Origin: Lethocerus indicus
Lineage: Eukaryota > Arthropoda > Insecta > Hemiptera > Belostomatidae
Assembly: GCA_019843655.1 (NCBI GenBank)
Contig: JACDQD010000010.1
Coordinates: 10,895,637 to 10,959,636 of the forward strand
Direction of reading: 5' to 3'
Length of the DNA: 64,000 bases
Shown here: positions 13,891 to 26,646 of the stretch, piece by piece
How positions within the stretch are numbered: the first letter of the stretch is position 1
Layout of the letters: each line of letters starts with the position of its first letter
Program-made: the position numbers and the translations under genes
Notes under the pieces: generated by a model
The model's input: the letters and a program-made list of their open reading frames with translations, nothing else
The model's database searches: none
Told to the model about the DNA's origin: nothing

Positions 13891-13906
13891 CCCCCCCCCG
13901 CCCCCC
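13891..13906. repeat. C9-G-C6 homopolymer run
   Basis: Seen: nine C, one G, then six C. One of several long C/G runs in a generally AT-rich window. Confidence 0.98.
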
Positions 13907-13977
13907 GATCCCGTCCTCCTCGTTCTATGATTTTTAATCGAGTCCGAAAAACTCCGGTTATTTAAAAGCCACACGGC

Positions 13978-13995
13978 CCTCCTCCTCCTCCTCCT
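13978..13995. repeat. (CCT)6 trinucleotide repeat
   Basis: Seen: six perfect CCT units. It lies about 70 bases after the C9 run, in the same GC-rich island. Confidence 0.97.
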
Positions 13996-14525
13996 ATTTT
14001 TAACCCAATTACGCGTTCCGATTATTCGTATAAATAAACCGTTGCTCCGTTCGGCTCCGGAAAGCGGTCGTGTTATAGCTGTCGGCACACTAAAAATATT
14101 CACAGTGCGGCATCCTTTTGATATAGTATATCATCGACAGAAAAAACATTCCACGGCGTTTTTAAAATTAATCCATTAAAGCCACATTTATGACCATGTC
14201 TTCGCGTTTTATTTTTTCTCAAAGCCGGTTGAATTTTTGGTTGATCTGTCCTCAAATACGGTTTGACGAATTTGATATGAAAAGAATATATATTTAAACC
14301 TTTTCTTTTTTATTCATGTGCCTTACGCTCTTGTGATATTCTGTACCTTACTAGTTGCTGTGTCTGTGTTGGTAATTATGATTCAGTTATGAGCCGCGAC
14401 GACAATGTCGCGGTATCTGTCTCCGCTGAATGGAGTCTAAACTGCTCTAGAACAGGACCGCAATGGGAACAAGTGAATGTTCGAGCCGCTCGGGACCAAC
14501 GGACGTCGGAAAAATACGAATATGT

Positions 14526-14565
14526 TTCTCGAGGACAAAAAAAAGGACAGAGCTTTTGTCGAGAA
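14526..14565. repeat. 12-bp bulged hairpin
   Basis: Seen: TTCTCG at 14526-14531 plus ACAAAA at 14535-14540 pairs with TTTTGTCGAGAA at 14554-14565, leaving AGG bulged. A 7-bp hairpin CCGCGAC/GTCGCGG lies about 115 bases upstream at 14394-14413. Several overlapping short frames on both strands cross the region but none resembles a protein. Confidence 0.75.
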
Positions 14566-15511
14566 CAAAAGACCGCATAATGAGCTTGATGGAGGCGCGG
14601 GCGCAATTGCAGCATACAAACACGATTATAAATAGAAAGATAAAAGTTGTACCAAGAACCTTCCCCGCACACATGCTCCTTGATTACACGGCGCCCCCTT
14701 ATCCCGCATCATCCTTCGGTTAGAAGGAAACAATGAAACATCTGCAAACAGTGCATTTGCTACCATAATATTTAATTATTTATTACAGTACACATTTTTA
14801 TGAATACCGTCTTTTATTGATAGCCATATGAAAACAGCTATAGAAATAACGTTAATCCGTCCTTGAGGACGGACAGATAGTGAGAAGGTGACAACTATCG
14901 GGATAAGCTCAACAGAATAGTGGGCAGAAATGGTAGGATGTAAATGTTATTCAAATTTTTACGACGCCCGGTCTCCCGACTGAATCGCTGAATTCTGTTG
15001 ACTGAGAAGTGATACCTCCCGAGCGTATCATCGAAATAAATTCAAATCTCAACGTATCAACTCGGTATATCTTTTTTGTCCGAGACATATCTCTATGCAT
15101 TTTAACACAATGTACCAGGTTTTTCTAGGAAAAACTGAAACAATTTCTATTCATAATGACCTTATAACAACCCCCACAGCCAGCGGTATGAGGAAGTCTG
15201 CCTTGAAGTATCAATCGTGGTGGGGATGCCGACCCCCGAATGCCCTGTTGCGTAATTCTAGCTTTGCATTGTGGTTCATTAGCCGGCCCCATACATATTT
15301 ATTACGGGGGCTTCCGCTCTTGGCCACTTCGCGCACCCGACTTCTAAATAGGACTTCGGTTCTGGGAAAAGAAGACGTTGCCGAACAGATCGGGTGAGAT
15401 ATTGTGGTACCCGGTAGCAAGTATCAGCTGCTTTGAGTAATTTGAGTGTAAACACTTTTCCGCCTGCCCTTGTTGGACGTTAGTAGATTGGTTTTTGATT
15501 TTCTCCGGCGT

Positions 15512-15554
15512 TAGTAATAGCCCACGTAATATACATTCATTACGTGGATTACTA
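15512..15554. repeat. Short hairpin, 16-bp stem with 3-base bulge
   Basis: Seen: TAGTAAT at 15512-15518 pairs with ATTACTA at 15548-15554, and CCACGTAAT at 15522-15530 pairs perfectly with ATTACGTGG at 15539-15547. AGC at 15519-15521 is bulged and the loop is 8 bases. The inner arm includes an ACGT core. Function unknown; it could be a dyad protein-binding site or a small RNA hairpin. Confidence 0.85.
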
Positions 15555-18500
15555 CCTCATTGTTACTTGGATTGAGACTGGACTATTGAATATTATGCAA
15601 ATTCAAACTAAAGCTTCTATGTAATGTATTTTGGATTACTTGCATATTTAGTTTGTGTTAGGTCGTTCGGAATTTTTCCATGTCTGTTGCATGCTCTTGC
15701 ATATCGGTCTCCGGCGTTCTGGTAGACGTTTTCTTGAAATATCAAAAAAAGGTTTAATGATTTAATATTTTTTGTTATCATTCCGGTAGTAGGCCAGCAA
15801 TGCATTATTAGTTATTAGTCTGGAATTCCTCGTCATTAAGCCTGTACCGATACTATATTTTATCTGTACCAATTATTTTTGACTCACCACCTGCTTTTCT
15901 GTGTATCGTGCCTTGGTTCTATATCTGCCAGTAAGTCACCCTCCATCCTATTTATTTCCAAGCGGTAACTACATGCAATCGAAGCATGTTACGAACTCGG
16001 TCGCTTGTTACAAACTCTCTCAACTAATAAGTTATTTAACCTAAAACCGACTGGAAACGATTTATGATTTCAATTTGTTATGCCGCTCATGTTCCGTAGG
16101 GACGTTTTAATGGGAATTATATTGGGGCCAGCTCCAGTTTTCGATGTTGGGTCCGTTTCGAAACACGCTAAACGACCATTAATTTCCTTTGTTTCGGTCA
16201 CTTGTGGTCAATAAATCGAAGTTGTCCGTCCTTGTTTCAATATAGAAACATCGGTTAATATTCAGAGTTAATTGGGCTCATCATTTTTGGCCGTATTCCG
16301 ACGCCGTCTAACATGTCTTGTAACCTGCCATCCATTCTAATTTTAAGCATCGAAAAATTGGGTGATTTAAAGTACCATTATTACGATTAACTGGTATGAA
16401 ACGTAGTAGACACTATATTAAAGTTTCTACAAATTTAAATATTGAAGATGAGCAGCTGCAGCCATTAGCCATTCATTTCATTTTAACTTAATACATTGAA
16501 ATATTAAATAGGCCACAAACCAGGTTCCACAATTTTTCTTCGCTAGTAGGCTTGATTTCTTAAATGTGACACCAGGTTTTTTCTCTTCATCCTCTATCTA
16601 TTTTGACATTATCATTAATGTCATATTATAAAAATGTGTTCAACCATGCATGGCTTAACAAAAATACGTTTGCTTTGATTTCATAGAATCCCGCTTTGCT
16701 CTAGTAATTAAACGTCCCTACACTCTACAGCTCGACATATATTTTCGGGGAAATGCACCGTTACAAAATAGAATCTGTCAACAATTCTGAGGGACGAAAA
16801 ATGAAATTGTAAAATAGTAATTTTTTGTCCCATTCGAGCCTTCAATGGGCCGGTCATATTGGCGGGTCACAATGACCCAGTCAGTAATTCGTCCGGGACA
16901 TGAGGAGAGATATATTTTTTTTATTCATCCCATTGAGTTTGGCGTTGGCTCCATTGTGTTGCATGTAGCCTGAAGTTAACGTCGCCGGGTCCATATAGCA
17001 ATGGGAGAGCCAAGAGCGAGACAACAACGCCTTATGGATGAACAGGGCTGAATTGAGTGAGAGGCCGATTGAGACGGCCGTGTAACAGTTTGTGGGTGTA
17101 CTCTCCTTCGGCCGCCTTCGGACTTCATATTAAAGAGATGATTACAAAGACTCAATTTGGGCGGGACGGACGGTTTAGTAGTGGGTTTAATTTAACGTAT
17201 TTGCTTTCTTAGCGCACACGCACACACTCAGAGCCTCTTTCAACGCTATCATTATTTTAACTTGGTTAGTGGGTGAATTGGCTAGGAATTTAATTCGGCT
17301 GTTACGAAACCCGTGCCTTAGTTGGGCATACGGATCTAGACTGACTGGATAATGGTCGTGACGAAGCTGGTCTTCTGTAAGCTTGACGCTGAACGCGTTG
17401 GTTAGGTTTTCCTTTTTTTTCTTGTTTAATTTTTTCCTTTAAAATAGTAGTGCAGGTCTGATTCAAGAAGCCTTGATCTTCTGGAATGTAATAGGGGGCG
17501 AAAGCAGTGCCTATGTTATATAGCAGTAGCCGACAGGATTTCTAAAACCACAGAATAGTTAGGTATTTGACGTCCGTTTAATTCCGTTCTCCCAACTTAA
17601 TTTTGAGTTATTGATTATACCAAACGTTTCTGATTTTGAGTCTGCTTATGGGAATTTAAAAATCAAACTGATTCCAAGAATAAACTAAATTTGACGTGGG
17701 AATCCAGGTCTCGGATCCAGAACCCGCCCACTGAGATATATAAATTTTTTAGTGCCTCTTAAGGGAAAGAAAACCTGATTCGCCCAACAGTAAACGGGAA
17801 TTCGTGTGGGCCGATTTCATGGACACACAACAGGATTTCAATATACGTAATGTCGATCTTTCCATCTCCACAAAACGTTTATTTCCGTCGAGAACGTTTC
17901 ACAATCACTTGACTTCCATACCAAATTTATTACGATGATAGAGAGAACGAAATGCTAAGGTGTTCGTATAACGTGGAAGGCGATTCCAAAGCTGGTTTAA
18001 ACAAAAATTCAATTTAATTACTATAAACCTTAAGCGTAACATTTACCCTGAAGGGCCCTATTTTTTCACTGCACCTAACAGGAAATATTAGAAATTAAAC
18101 AGAAAAGGCGTCATCTCTTTGGCAATTTCTCTATAAACTTTTTAACTATACGATGAAATTTTAAGTAGAATTCCACTAAGACGAAGGAAAACACAAACCG
18201 GAGCCATTACGATTCACGCCGCGTACCTTCCCAACGTGTCTCGCGTTCTCGGATGCCGCACCGTTAGTTTTCGACAGATCCATCCTTCCAGGATTTAATG
18301 TAATTGAACCCGTTCCCATGCCTCCCCTATCCCTCGGCTGGGCCCTGAGGGGACATCAGAGGTGTACTGGTATATGGGTCCGGCAGTCCCACGGCCCCGG
18401 CTCCCATTAACTGCACACAGCATGCAGAACAGTTACACGGCGGGACACTGAGCAACACCCCCTCCCCGCAAGTGTACAAAGGCATTATAAGTACAAACCC

Positions 18501-19125
18501 AGGGTTATTGTTCCTGAGAAGGGTCGTGTTCAGAAGATGGTGGGGTTTTGTGGAAATCATAGTTAACCAGTGGTGAAAATGGTAGGCGGAACAATAATCC
18601 GGAGAATGAATAAAAAAAGTCCCTCTGTCGTCTTAATCCTTTACATTTATTCATGGGCCAGTCCGTACCTTATTTATTTCATTAGTTTGCCATTATTTGT
18701 TTGATTATATTTCGCAAACATTCCATAAGAACCATTTTAAGGAAACAACCTCGTCTTGTCATGTTGTCTCTATACAAATGCAAATTGATAATGAAACAGA
18801 CAGCACAGAAAAAATATTTAGGCTAGAGGAATGTTTTCGCTTGTACAAAAGAAATGAATTTCCTTGTATAAACAAAGCAATTAATCTGAGCTTTTATTAT
18901 ATGTGGATTTCGAACTACTTTCCGTCCTTAACACTTTTATTGGTGGACTCACTCAGTTCGTGATTTATGCCAAAAAAACAATCTCCCTGCCGCGACTCCT
19001 CGAAACAATATCGTTCTAATTTTATATCGAAAGAAGGGCCGGGAAATCTCGGTTTGGGGCCCGCGTCGGAGATATAGCGTCGGGTTGCGTCATCGCCAGT
19101 GTGGGACGAAACCTCATGTAGGAAG

Positions 19126-19310
<185 letters not shown>

Positions 19311-22300
19311 CCGGCCGGCTACACGTGAAAATTAAAAAACGGACAGGTTCTCCAACACGCAGTGCCTACAAGGACTGCGACTCGTCCGGACACGGCTATA
19401 ATTCAAGGGGCAGGAGACACAGGCCGCGAAGAGTCAAGCCTGGAAATTGCCTCTAAACCTGTATACCTTTCCCACTTACGGTCAGACTGGTTAAAATAGA
19501 CGAGTTCATCGGGCGATCACGCTTTCCGAAAGCTATTTTCAGCCTACAAACGACGAACGAGTTGCCGAACTTGTTGGCCATGATGGAGTATTCCTCTGAT
19601 TCCTCTTAGCAACGAATTAATTAATTTATTGACTCAATAGCTTGGAATGTGTTATATGAATCGCCTCAGTACTACCTGATGTCGTACGTTTGAAGTGTGT
19701 TTCAAGAGTAGAAAAACCGTAAATCGGAATGGATGTGCGGTAATAAAAACCGGTTCTGTATATTCTTCAGGGCTATTCCTTTCAATCTTCTTCCCCACCT
19801 CTTCTCTCACAAAAAGAAGACTCTCAAAATTGGAATAAAATTCCGAGGCTCTGTGTAGAATCAGTAGCTTCCAGAACCTTCCTGGACACACTTTAGATAC
19901 AATTAATACAAGATGAATTAAATTAATCATTAATCACATAATCGTTCACATCTCATCATTAACACATATAAAGCAATAAAAAATAAATTGTCAGCGCTCT
20001 ATAACGGATATTTTTGAAAATGTTTTGTGTAGATTTTAGGACTGTCTAATGTCTGCCAATTTCGGTCGGTTCCCCGTTAGCGCGGCACGCTCTTTCTCCC
20101 TCCCCCCTTACGAGCGTTGAACTTGTATTTCATCAATTTAGGCCAATTAAGAGAGAGAGTCGTGATTGATATAATTATAACCGCAAACGGTCGCCGAAAC
20201 CAGCTTCCGACGGCCGCCGTTCGTTCCAAAGTAAAAGTAGGGTGCGTTCCTCCTTTAAGTTTTATTCATATCTGGGAATGACTAGAAATAACCTATAATG
20301 CAACTATTTGGGCATGTAATATAAAAATGTACCCGAAACATAAGGAAATAATTTCACTAAATGGTCAAATTGGCATTCAGTAATTAGATCCTACTGATTA
20401 AAAAGATCGGAAAGCAACCATATGTGGTGTTATCGTATATCGTTACTTGATGAAAACTCATTAATATAGGTAAAAAATTCTTCAAAAAACAGTTAATTAG
20501 ATAACCCAAAAGCCTCTTTATTCGACATTTTGTTTTTTAATTCAACCGTTTGGGCGACCCATCCAAAGATCTTTATTCGGAGTGCATTTTATATATTGTT
20601 ATCGGCGTTAATGCGGGACCTCAAATGTATGCTCCTGGGGAAACTTCTGCTCCTTACAGAAGAGGGTATGAGGTTACTTTTTAAAAATAATCTAGAGCTT
20701 AAAACTGGTTTTTACCTTTCCCACGTGGAAAGGCCGGCGAGGGAGCCCCGGTTTATTGCCAGCAGTAAAACGTAATGACGTTTTCGGTTAGGAAAGTTGT
20801 AATACCCTGCAACAATGTGGCCTCTTTGTGTTCGATATCCTTGCCTCCATGTGGCACTTTATTGCTCCCGTCGGCCGAATCATCTTCATAAGAACGGACT
20901 TTTGTTAGGGGGATTTTCCGAACATAAAAGTTCGTATGTGTCTTACCTAAGAACATATAACTGCAGCACGGTGGCATCTACCGGGATAACTGTACAATAG
21001 CGTTGTAGCTACAATTGAGCTGTCCTTTTAGAAACTCAGAAAATGTTTTTTTATTGGGCCCCAATAAGATAGCTGCTGTTCTTAAGGATGGTTTGCGTAA
21101 ATAAAAATTAAAACAAACATTATGAAAAGGTATATATAAAAAGAACTTCCGTCTGCCCGGTGGCTATCCTGTTACTCAGTACTGCAGCAGTCAAGACGGC
21201 CGTGAAACTGCATCGTTCCTCTGAAATTAGGGCACGCCTGTAATTAAACTCTGATGACTTAATTAGTGAGAAAGACAAAGACATTATTAGCATTTCTTCG
21301 GAGAGAATGGAATATGAACAAGTTTTATCACCGGTGATTTTCATTCGATTAAACCACGGCTGTCTCTATAAAGAATATTCAACCTTTTATTCAGAAAAAT
21401 CGATTTGATGTTTGAAAAAGTCCATTGTATATTTTTATTGTGCAGATCAATTATTCCCGCGTGATATTTTTGGTGTACCCTTTCTGTGCCACCAAATATT
21501 ACTACAGTGTGTTCTAAACCGTAAGTATAGGCGTTATTCCCGAGTGCGAATCCTGATGGTGGACCGAATTTTCCATTAATTTAAAATTTGAATTATTGAT
21601 GATCGTCATCGCTATATACCGTGTCAATATTCGTCCATTGTGCTTAACAGTATTTTCATATTGACCGTTATCTATTTATTTAATTGCGTAGTTCATTGAA
21701 TTTCCCTTTCAATATTTAATCTCTTCGTAAACGTTTATTTAAAAAAAAACAAACATTCTCTGTTTGTTGACAGATTAATCAAATGAAATTTAAATGTAGC
21801 TCTGGTGCAATGTTTATATTGTCGGAAATCATTTCCAAAGAACGGAGTATCCTAATAATATCGATGTTCAATGGCCCGTTGATGAATCCGCCGTATTTTT
21901 CTGGCTTAATGAGCCGTGCAATTTTGATACACATTATTTTTATCGGGGCGACCCCGGCGACGTTACATCGCGATCTTTATCGGTTTCGCATTAGGCGTCT
22001 GCCGCGGACTTTTATTAAAGCCTTATAAAGTGTTTAATGTCGCCGCTAACCTTCGGATTATCTTCAGGGAGGGAAATTACTTTTTCCTAATGATTCAAAG
22101 AGGATACTTATAGCCTAAGTACTAGTGACTGATTTGGACAGTTCGATATTCTGAAATAAGAATATTAAGATGTTGCACTTTATACTTCAATATGCCTAAT
22201 AATAATTTATGTAAAAAACGGAGAGATATAACTGCGTCGAATAGTCTTCCCGTTTAATTTTAGCGGTAATCCTAGGGCGGGTTGACAGCGTTTTTTTGCA

Positions 22301-22694
22301 GAGGAACTCCCTGCAATTTCCGGACATATGCGTAAACTCGGGCTGATAATTTATATTTTTAGTCGGCATTACATCAGACCGGCTACGTCCCTCCGCCTTA
22401 CAGAGTATGCCGGATCCACTAACGAAAAGGAGACTTACGCATCACTTATCTACTGTCACATGTATGCACACTTGCCCTCCGCATCGGTGGCAGAAAGGTG
22501 GCTAGCCACGGCGGAAATACTGATAAATTTTGGACGCCACTTCAAGGTGTATTGCAAGGGTAAAACTCAAGTGGGTAGGCTCAATCGAAGTATTAATTTT
22601 CGAAATGTGCACTTTACCCAGACTAAAGTGCCGTATTATATTTCAATTCCGAATTCAGCTCCACCTCGTCCCCCGATTTCGCGTTTATTGGCCT

Positions 22695-22705
22695 GGGGGG
22701 GGGGG
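22695..22705. repeat. G11 homopolymer
   Basis: Seen: eleven consecutive G, inside the 182-codon open frame at 22328-22876. A real coding sequence would be unlikely to keep such an unstable run. Confidence 0.97.
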
Positions 22706-24010
22706 TTGATTAATGGACACTTTTATAGAACAATGGTGGCGGCGGCGTACAGTTGTTTACAGTCGAAAGAGCCGTGGGTGCGATACAATCTCAGAGTCCG
22801 TGGCCCGCCCAACCCAATGCAATCCTCTCCTTCAAAGGCTTTCAATACCCTGGAGGCGGGCCTGAAGACCGATTAAAACTACTTAGCGGTCGCGCGCCCT
22901 GGACATATCGTCGGCTACTTTCACGAAAGCGTTTCGATAGGCCACCGTGGATGGGATGCATTAAAATTCTTGTAATTCACCGTCGGTGGCGTCTCATATT
23001 TGTAGAGCGTGGAGATTGTTAAGGGACCATGAAAGTGAAAGCACGAACCGTGTACATCGTATCAGAACGTGGTTTGTCATTACCCGACTACAGGTGAAAC
23101 AGTAAACAGTAGAGATGATAAAAGAAATATTAGGTTTATATCAGATCAACCGCTTTCGTAGGAACAACTGTTTTAGCGGTGGTACAATTATGAATCGATG
23201 AATTAATGTTTGTAGCTGTTTGTAAAACACTCCCGAAGCACTCGTTTGTATTTAGTGTATAGATAGGGGAATCGTGAAGATCGAAAACGGTTTTAAATGG
23301 CGTTATAAAAATTAAAAGAAACATCCGAACCGTGTTAATATCTTCATAAAAGTGCTGCGGCCGGAGTCCTACGCGTTCGCCCCCGTAAATACTCGCCCAC
23401 GGTCGTCATCGCCACCACCGCCGCCGAAAATGCCGGCCCCAACAACCCGAGTATCCGATTTCTCCTGCTACCGGATTTCAATTAGCGTCGATATTTAACG
23501 TTTCGAAGCTAACTAGGTTTTCAAGATTTTCAATTTAACTTTCGTCCGTAGGCGTGTCGTAAATCTTTGTGAATTCGAAACTTCCGGTCAGCCGTTCGCT
23601 TTCAGATTTGATAGACCCAGTTCTCGGTTTAATCCACGTCAGAATGTTTAAGCAAATATCTTTGACAATATAATTATGGCTTAATTAGTTTTAGGGCCTG
23701 AAATAATATTCTCTGTCGTAACGAAGAGTGTCCATTTTTTAAGGTCACTATTGCTTAATATTTTTCTCTTTATACTATTAATACTACCGGCAAAAGTTTT
23801 TCCTTTCTCGCCTGGAGATTCCCGACGTCTTTGTCGAGAAGATAAATTTTGCCTCCTACCGGCAATCGGTCCCGCAGCTTTTCATGCGCAGGTATAAACT
23901 CTCACTCCAGTGTTCTCTCCTTCTTCATGTTCGGTATCGGGGACTAAACTATAAGTTCCAACACTCAATACTCACCAGCACAGCGGGATTGGCTGCAGGT
24001 AACAATGGCC

Positions 24011-24020
24011 GGGGGGGGGG
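24011..24020. repeat. G10 homopolymer
   Basis: Seen: ten consecutive G following CC, in a GC-rich island at about 23980-24130. Confidence 0.97.
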
Positions 24021-24728
24021 TCTCAAAGGCAGAGGGAATTGCGCTTCGACCGAAGGTCGGGGACTCGATTCACCGCGCTATGCCGGACCATCCGATCCAA
24101 CTCTCTATTCAATTGGCCCACCGTGCCGAACCCGACACTCTTTAAACATTTATGATGAAAATACGTAATATTTTCTATCTAATAATAAATGGAAAAAGCT
24201 GATGGACAGTAGTAAAGACTTTCAAACATGTCACCCTCTTCCCCATGTGGTGGGGATATCAGTCCGTTCTTATGCGCACAAGTGACAATGAGAAAACAGC
24301 ATCTGATGAATTAGTATTAAATTGTTGACATATCGAATATATTGATCCTTGTTTCCTTTTGAGTTTACATTCTAAATTATCATATTATTTTGAACCTATA
24401 TTTTTCTACAATGAGCTCTATCTATAGGTCCAAATGTTTATAGACTGCCCTTATCTTTTTTTTAATTTTTATTTTATTTCCGAAACGTTGTAATCTCGGC
24501 GGTCGGATCTCCGCCGTGTCCTGTCCCGGCCATCCCCGAGTCTTTTTTCCCCTTTACGGAATTACGATAAGATTTGGGCGTGAATGAGAGTGACGCCCGG
24601 CGCTTTGTACTCGGCCCTCCCCCCTCCCACAACCTTACCGTAATTTACGGTACGTCGTGAGCGGAGAAACGGACACGTTTTTCCGTTTTCCCTTTCTTCT
24701 CTCCCTCGGCACCGAATATCTCCCCCTT

Positions 24729-24751
24729 AGAGAGAGAGAGAGAGAGAGAGA
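24729..24751. repeat. (AG)11 microsatellite
   Basis: Seen: 23 bases of perfect AG dinucleotides in a GC-rich island, followed by ATATCTC. Confidence 0.98.
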
Positions 24752-26539
24752 TATCTCGGCCTCTGGAGATAATTATCTGGCCGAGCAATTAGTTAAAAAA
24801 CGAGTCAATCGCGGCGAGGGGCGGCCGAGCAGTTTGATGTCGTAATCTCACCGCGGTGCAGCATACACAGTTTTGGGCTTTAATTATAATTGAAATTTCG
24901 GTCCCAGCCTCTTGGGTAATAATTCGAAACGTCGACTGGTTCCTAGGCCTAATGACTCTATTCATTCCTAAAAGATAATTTAATATACGTGATCGCAATA
25001 TCTTACATTAAGAGAATTAAAAATAATCTGGGCTTAGGAAATGTATTTCTTTAAAAAATATAATTTAATTTTGATGTCCAAACATATCTTATATTTTTAC
25101 TGAATTCATTCTGTTTTAGCAGAACTATTTTATAACTATTATATAAAATGCATTCTATTTTGAACTCGTATTTTGACATAAATGCTAACGAACAGTTCCA
25201 ATTTTTATGGTTCTTTAAGTTCTTTAAGTCATTTTGGCGTTAGTTTGGATTGTGAAGTAATTCCTTGTATAATTACAACGAATAATTTTTGTGTATAAAA
25301 ATTTCTTTGACTTGACTTCCTAGTGAATTGTAATGGTTTTGTAAAATCGATAATTGTCATAAAAGGAACTTTATAAAATTTAATTGGCAATAGAATTGAT
25401 CGTACCGGATGCCATAAACTTCGCCTCGGTTCATATAAATTCCTCGCACTGTCTCGAGGAAGCGGAAGGACGCCGGTCCGTCCGGCGTCGGGCCTGCTGC
25501 AAACAAAATTCCCCCGCGCACATTTAGATTAAGTGCAGGACTTTTTACGCTTCGATCTTTATTAGCGGACGTGCCCTGCCTGGGAACCCGACCGATGATA
25601 TTTAGAACAGTAATTCTCGGATTCCGGATCTAGTCGACGCAGGGGATTATTTTTCTCCAAACCGAAAAGCCAATTTCAAGTAACAGCAAATTTCGTTAAT
25701 TCAACCGACACTTGATCGTGAATATACCTCAGTGATTTCTATAAACATTTTCCATACCAAAAACCGTCATAATGACGTCATAAACGTCTTCGTTTTCTGA
25801 CATATTGTGATCTATCGATACGTTTGATGAAAGCAATAACACCATTACATGGGACACTTTTCCGAGTACAATAAACTATTATTAAAATGGTTGTACATTT
25901 GGCTAGTGAGTTACACAGAAAAGTAACCTCCGTATCAATTTCTTTATTTGGATCGTTTCTTATTTTGGTGCTAGTCTTTGGTAATATCGCAACGAGTTTA
26001 CCACGAAAGTAAAGAGACAATTAATGTATGGGATTGTACACACACGACACTGGGGTAAGATACATTTTAAAACAATTATAGGGGGGGCCCCAACTTTCGG
26101 GTCTGCGATATTTAAAGGGGCCGTTCTCAAATACCGGGGCCTATTTCCGGACCCCTTTTTATATCGGTGTTCGTTTACACAACACGGAAAGTCGTGAACG
26201 TTTTCGGCGGTCCCCCTTCTGGTTTCACGGTATATAACGGTCCCGGTATCGGATTCGGTCATAAATCATAGTGCCGGACCTCTCATGTTGGATTCCGGTT
26301 AACGATAGCTGTTTCAAACGGAGTTTATATAACTTCGATTTTATTGGGCGTATCTTAGCTTTTATCGGCTTTCTGATCTATTTCTAGACGGTGTTATCAT
26401 CAAACAGAGCTTGAATTTTGGCAGGAATTAATACTTTGTTGCGGTCCGCAGAACTCCTTCCTATACTCGTTATATTGGTAGCTCGCTGTTGTTATGTAAA
26501 TAACTGTCTAATGTTGGTGAAAAATAAATTAATTAGTAA

Positions 26540-26646
26540 ATTTCGCGTGTTTCTGTCTCCTCTCGCCGGTTTGGTCTTTCGCAACCAAAAGACCAAATAC
26601 ATAGCAAAAGAACAAACTAGCGAGAGGAGACAGAAACACACGAAAT
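26540..26646. repeat. Near-perfect 43-bp inverted repeat (hairpin), 21-base loop
   Basis: Seen: the left arm at 26540-26582 and the reverse complement of the right arm at 26604-26646 match at 38 of 43 positions with no gaps. Four of the five differences are transitions and one is a transversion. The loop at 26583-26603 also carries AAAGACCAAA, complementary to TTTGGTCTTT in the left arm, so an alternative inner fold exists. In a minus-strand transcript three differences become G:U pairs, so 41 of 43 positions could pair. A plus-strand transcript has more mismatches. Size and loop are compatible with a microRNA precursor or a very short MITE-like palindrome. It matches no microRNA I recognise. 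The open frames on both strands here are a by-product of the symmetry. Confidence 0.9.

Larger units (their letters stand above)
5995..19125. other. Non-coding intron segment, step 2 (first half)
   Basis: No gene is supported. GC-richer islands by eye lie at about 6720-7440, 7740-8100, 8690-9080, 12120-12430, 13560-14110, 14360-14720, 15180-15420, 16840-17400 and 18180-18560. Between them the DNA is AT-rich with no long open frames. The GA tract, AT repeat, C9 run, CCT repeat and several hairpins are listed separately. Confidence 0.7.
19307..26539. other. Non-coding intron segment, step 2 (middle)
   Basis: No gene is supported. It contains the longest open frame of the window, 182 codons at 22328-22876, which crosses a G11 run, overlaps another open frame and has no recognisable domain. 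Islands lie at about 19310-19600, 20050-20240, 21880-22030, 22250-23030, 23340-23640, 23810-24140, 24490-24860, 25420-25660 and 26060-26280. No transposase or reverse transcriptase motif was seen. Confidence 0.65.

Noticed and set aside
22328..22876. 182-codon open frame, plus strand, longest in the window
   Set aside because: About one frame this long is expected by chance in 64 kb of six frames at this GC. It crosses a G11 run, overlaps another frame at 22753-23022, and shows no domain or convincing splice boundaries.
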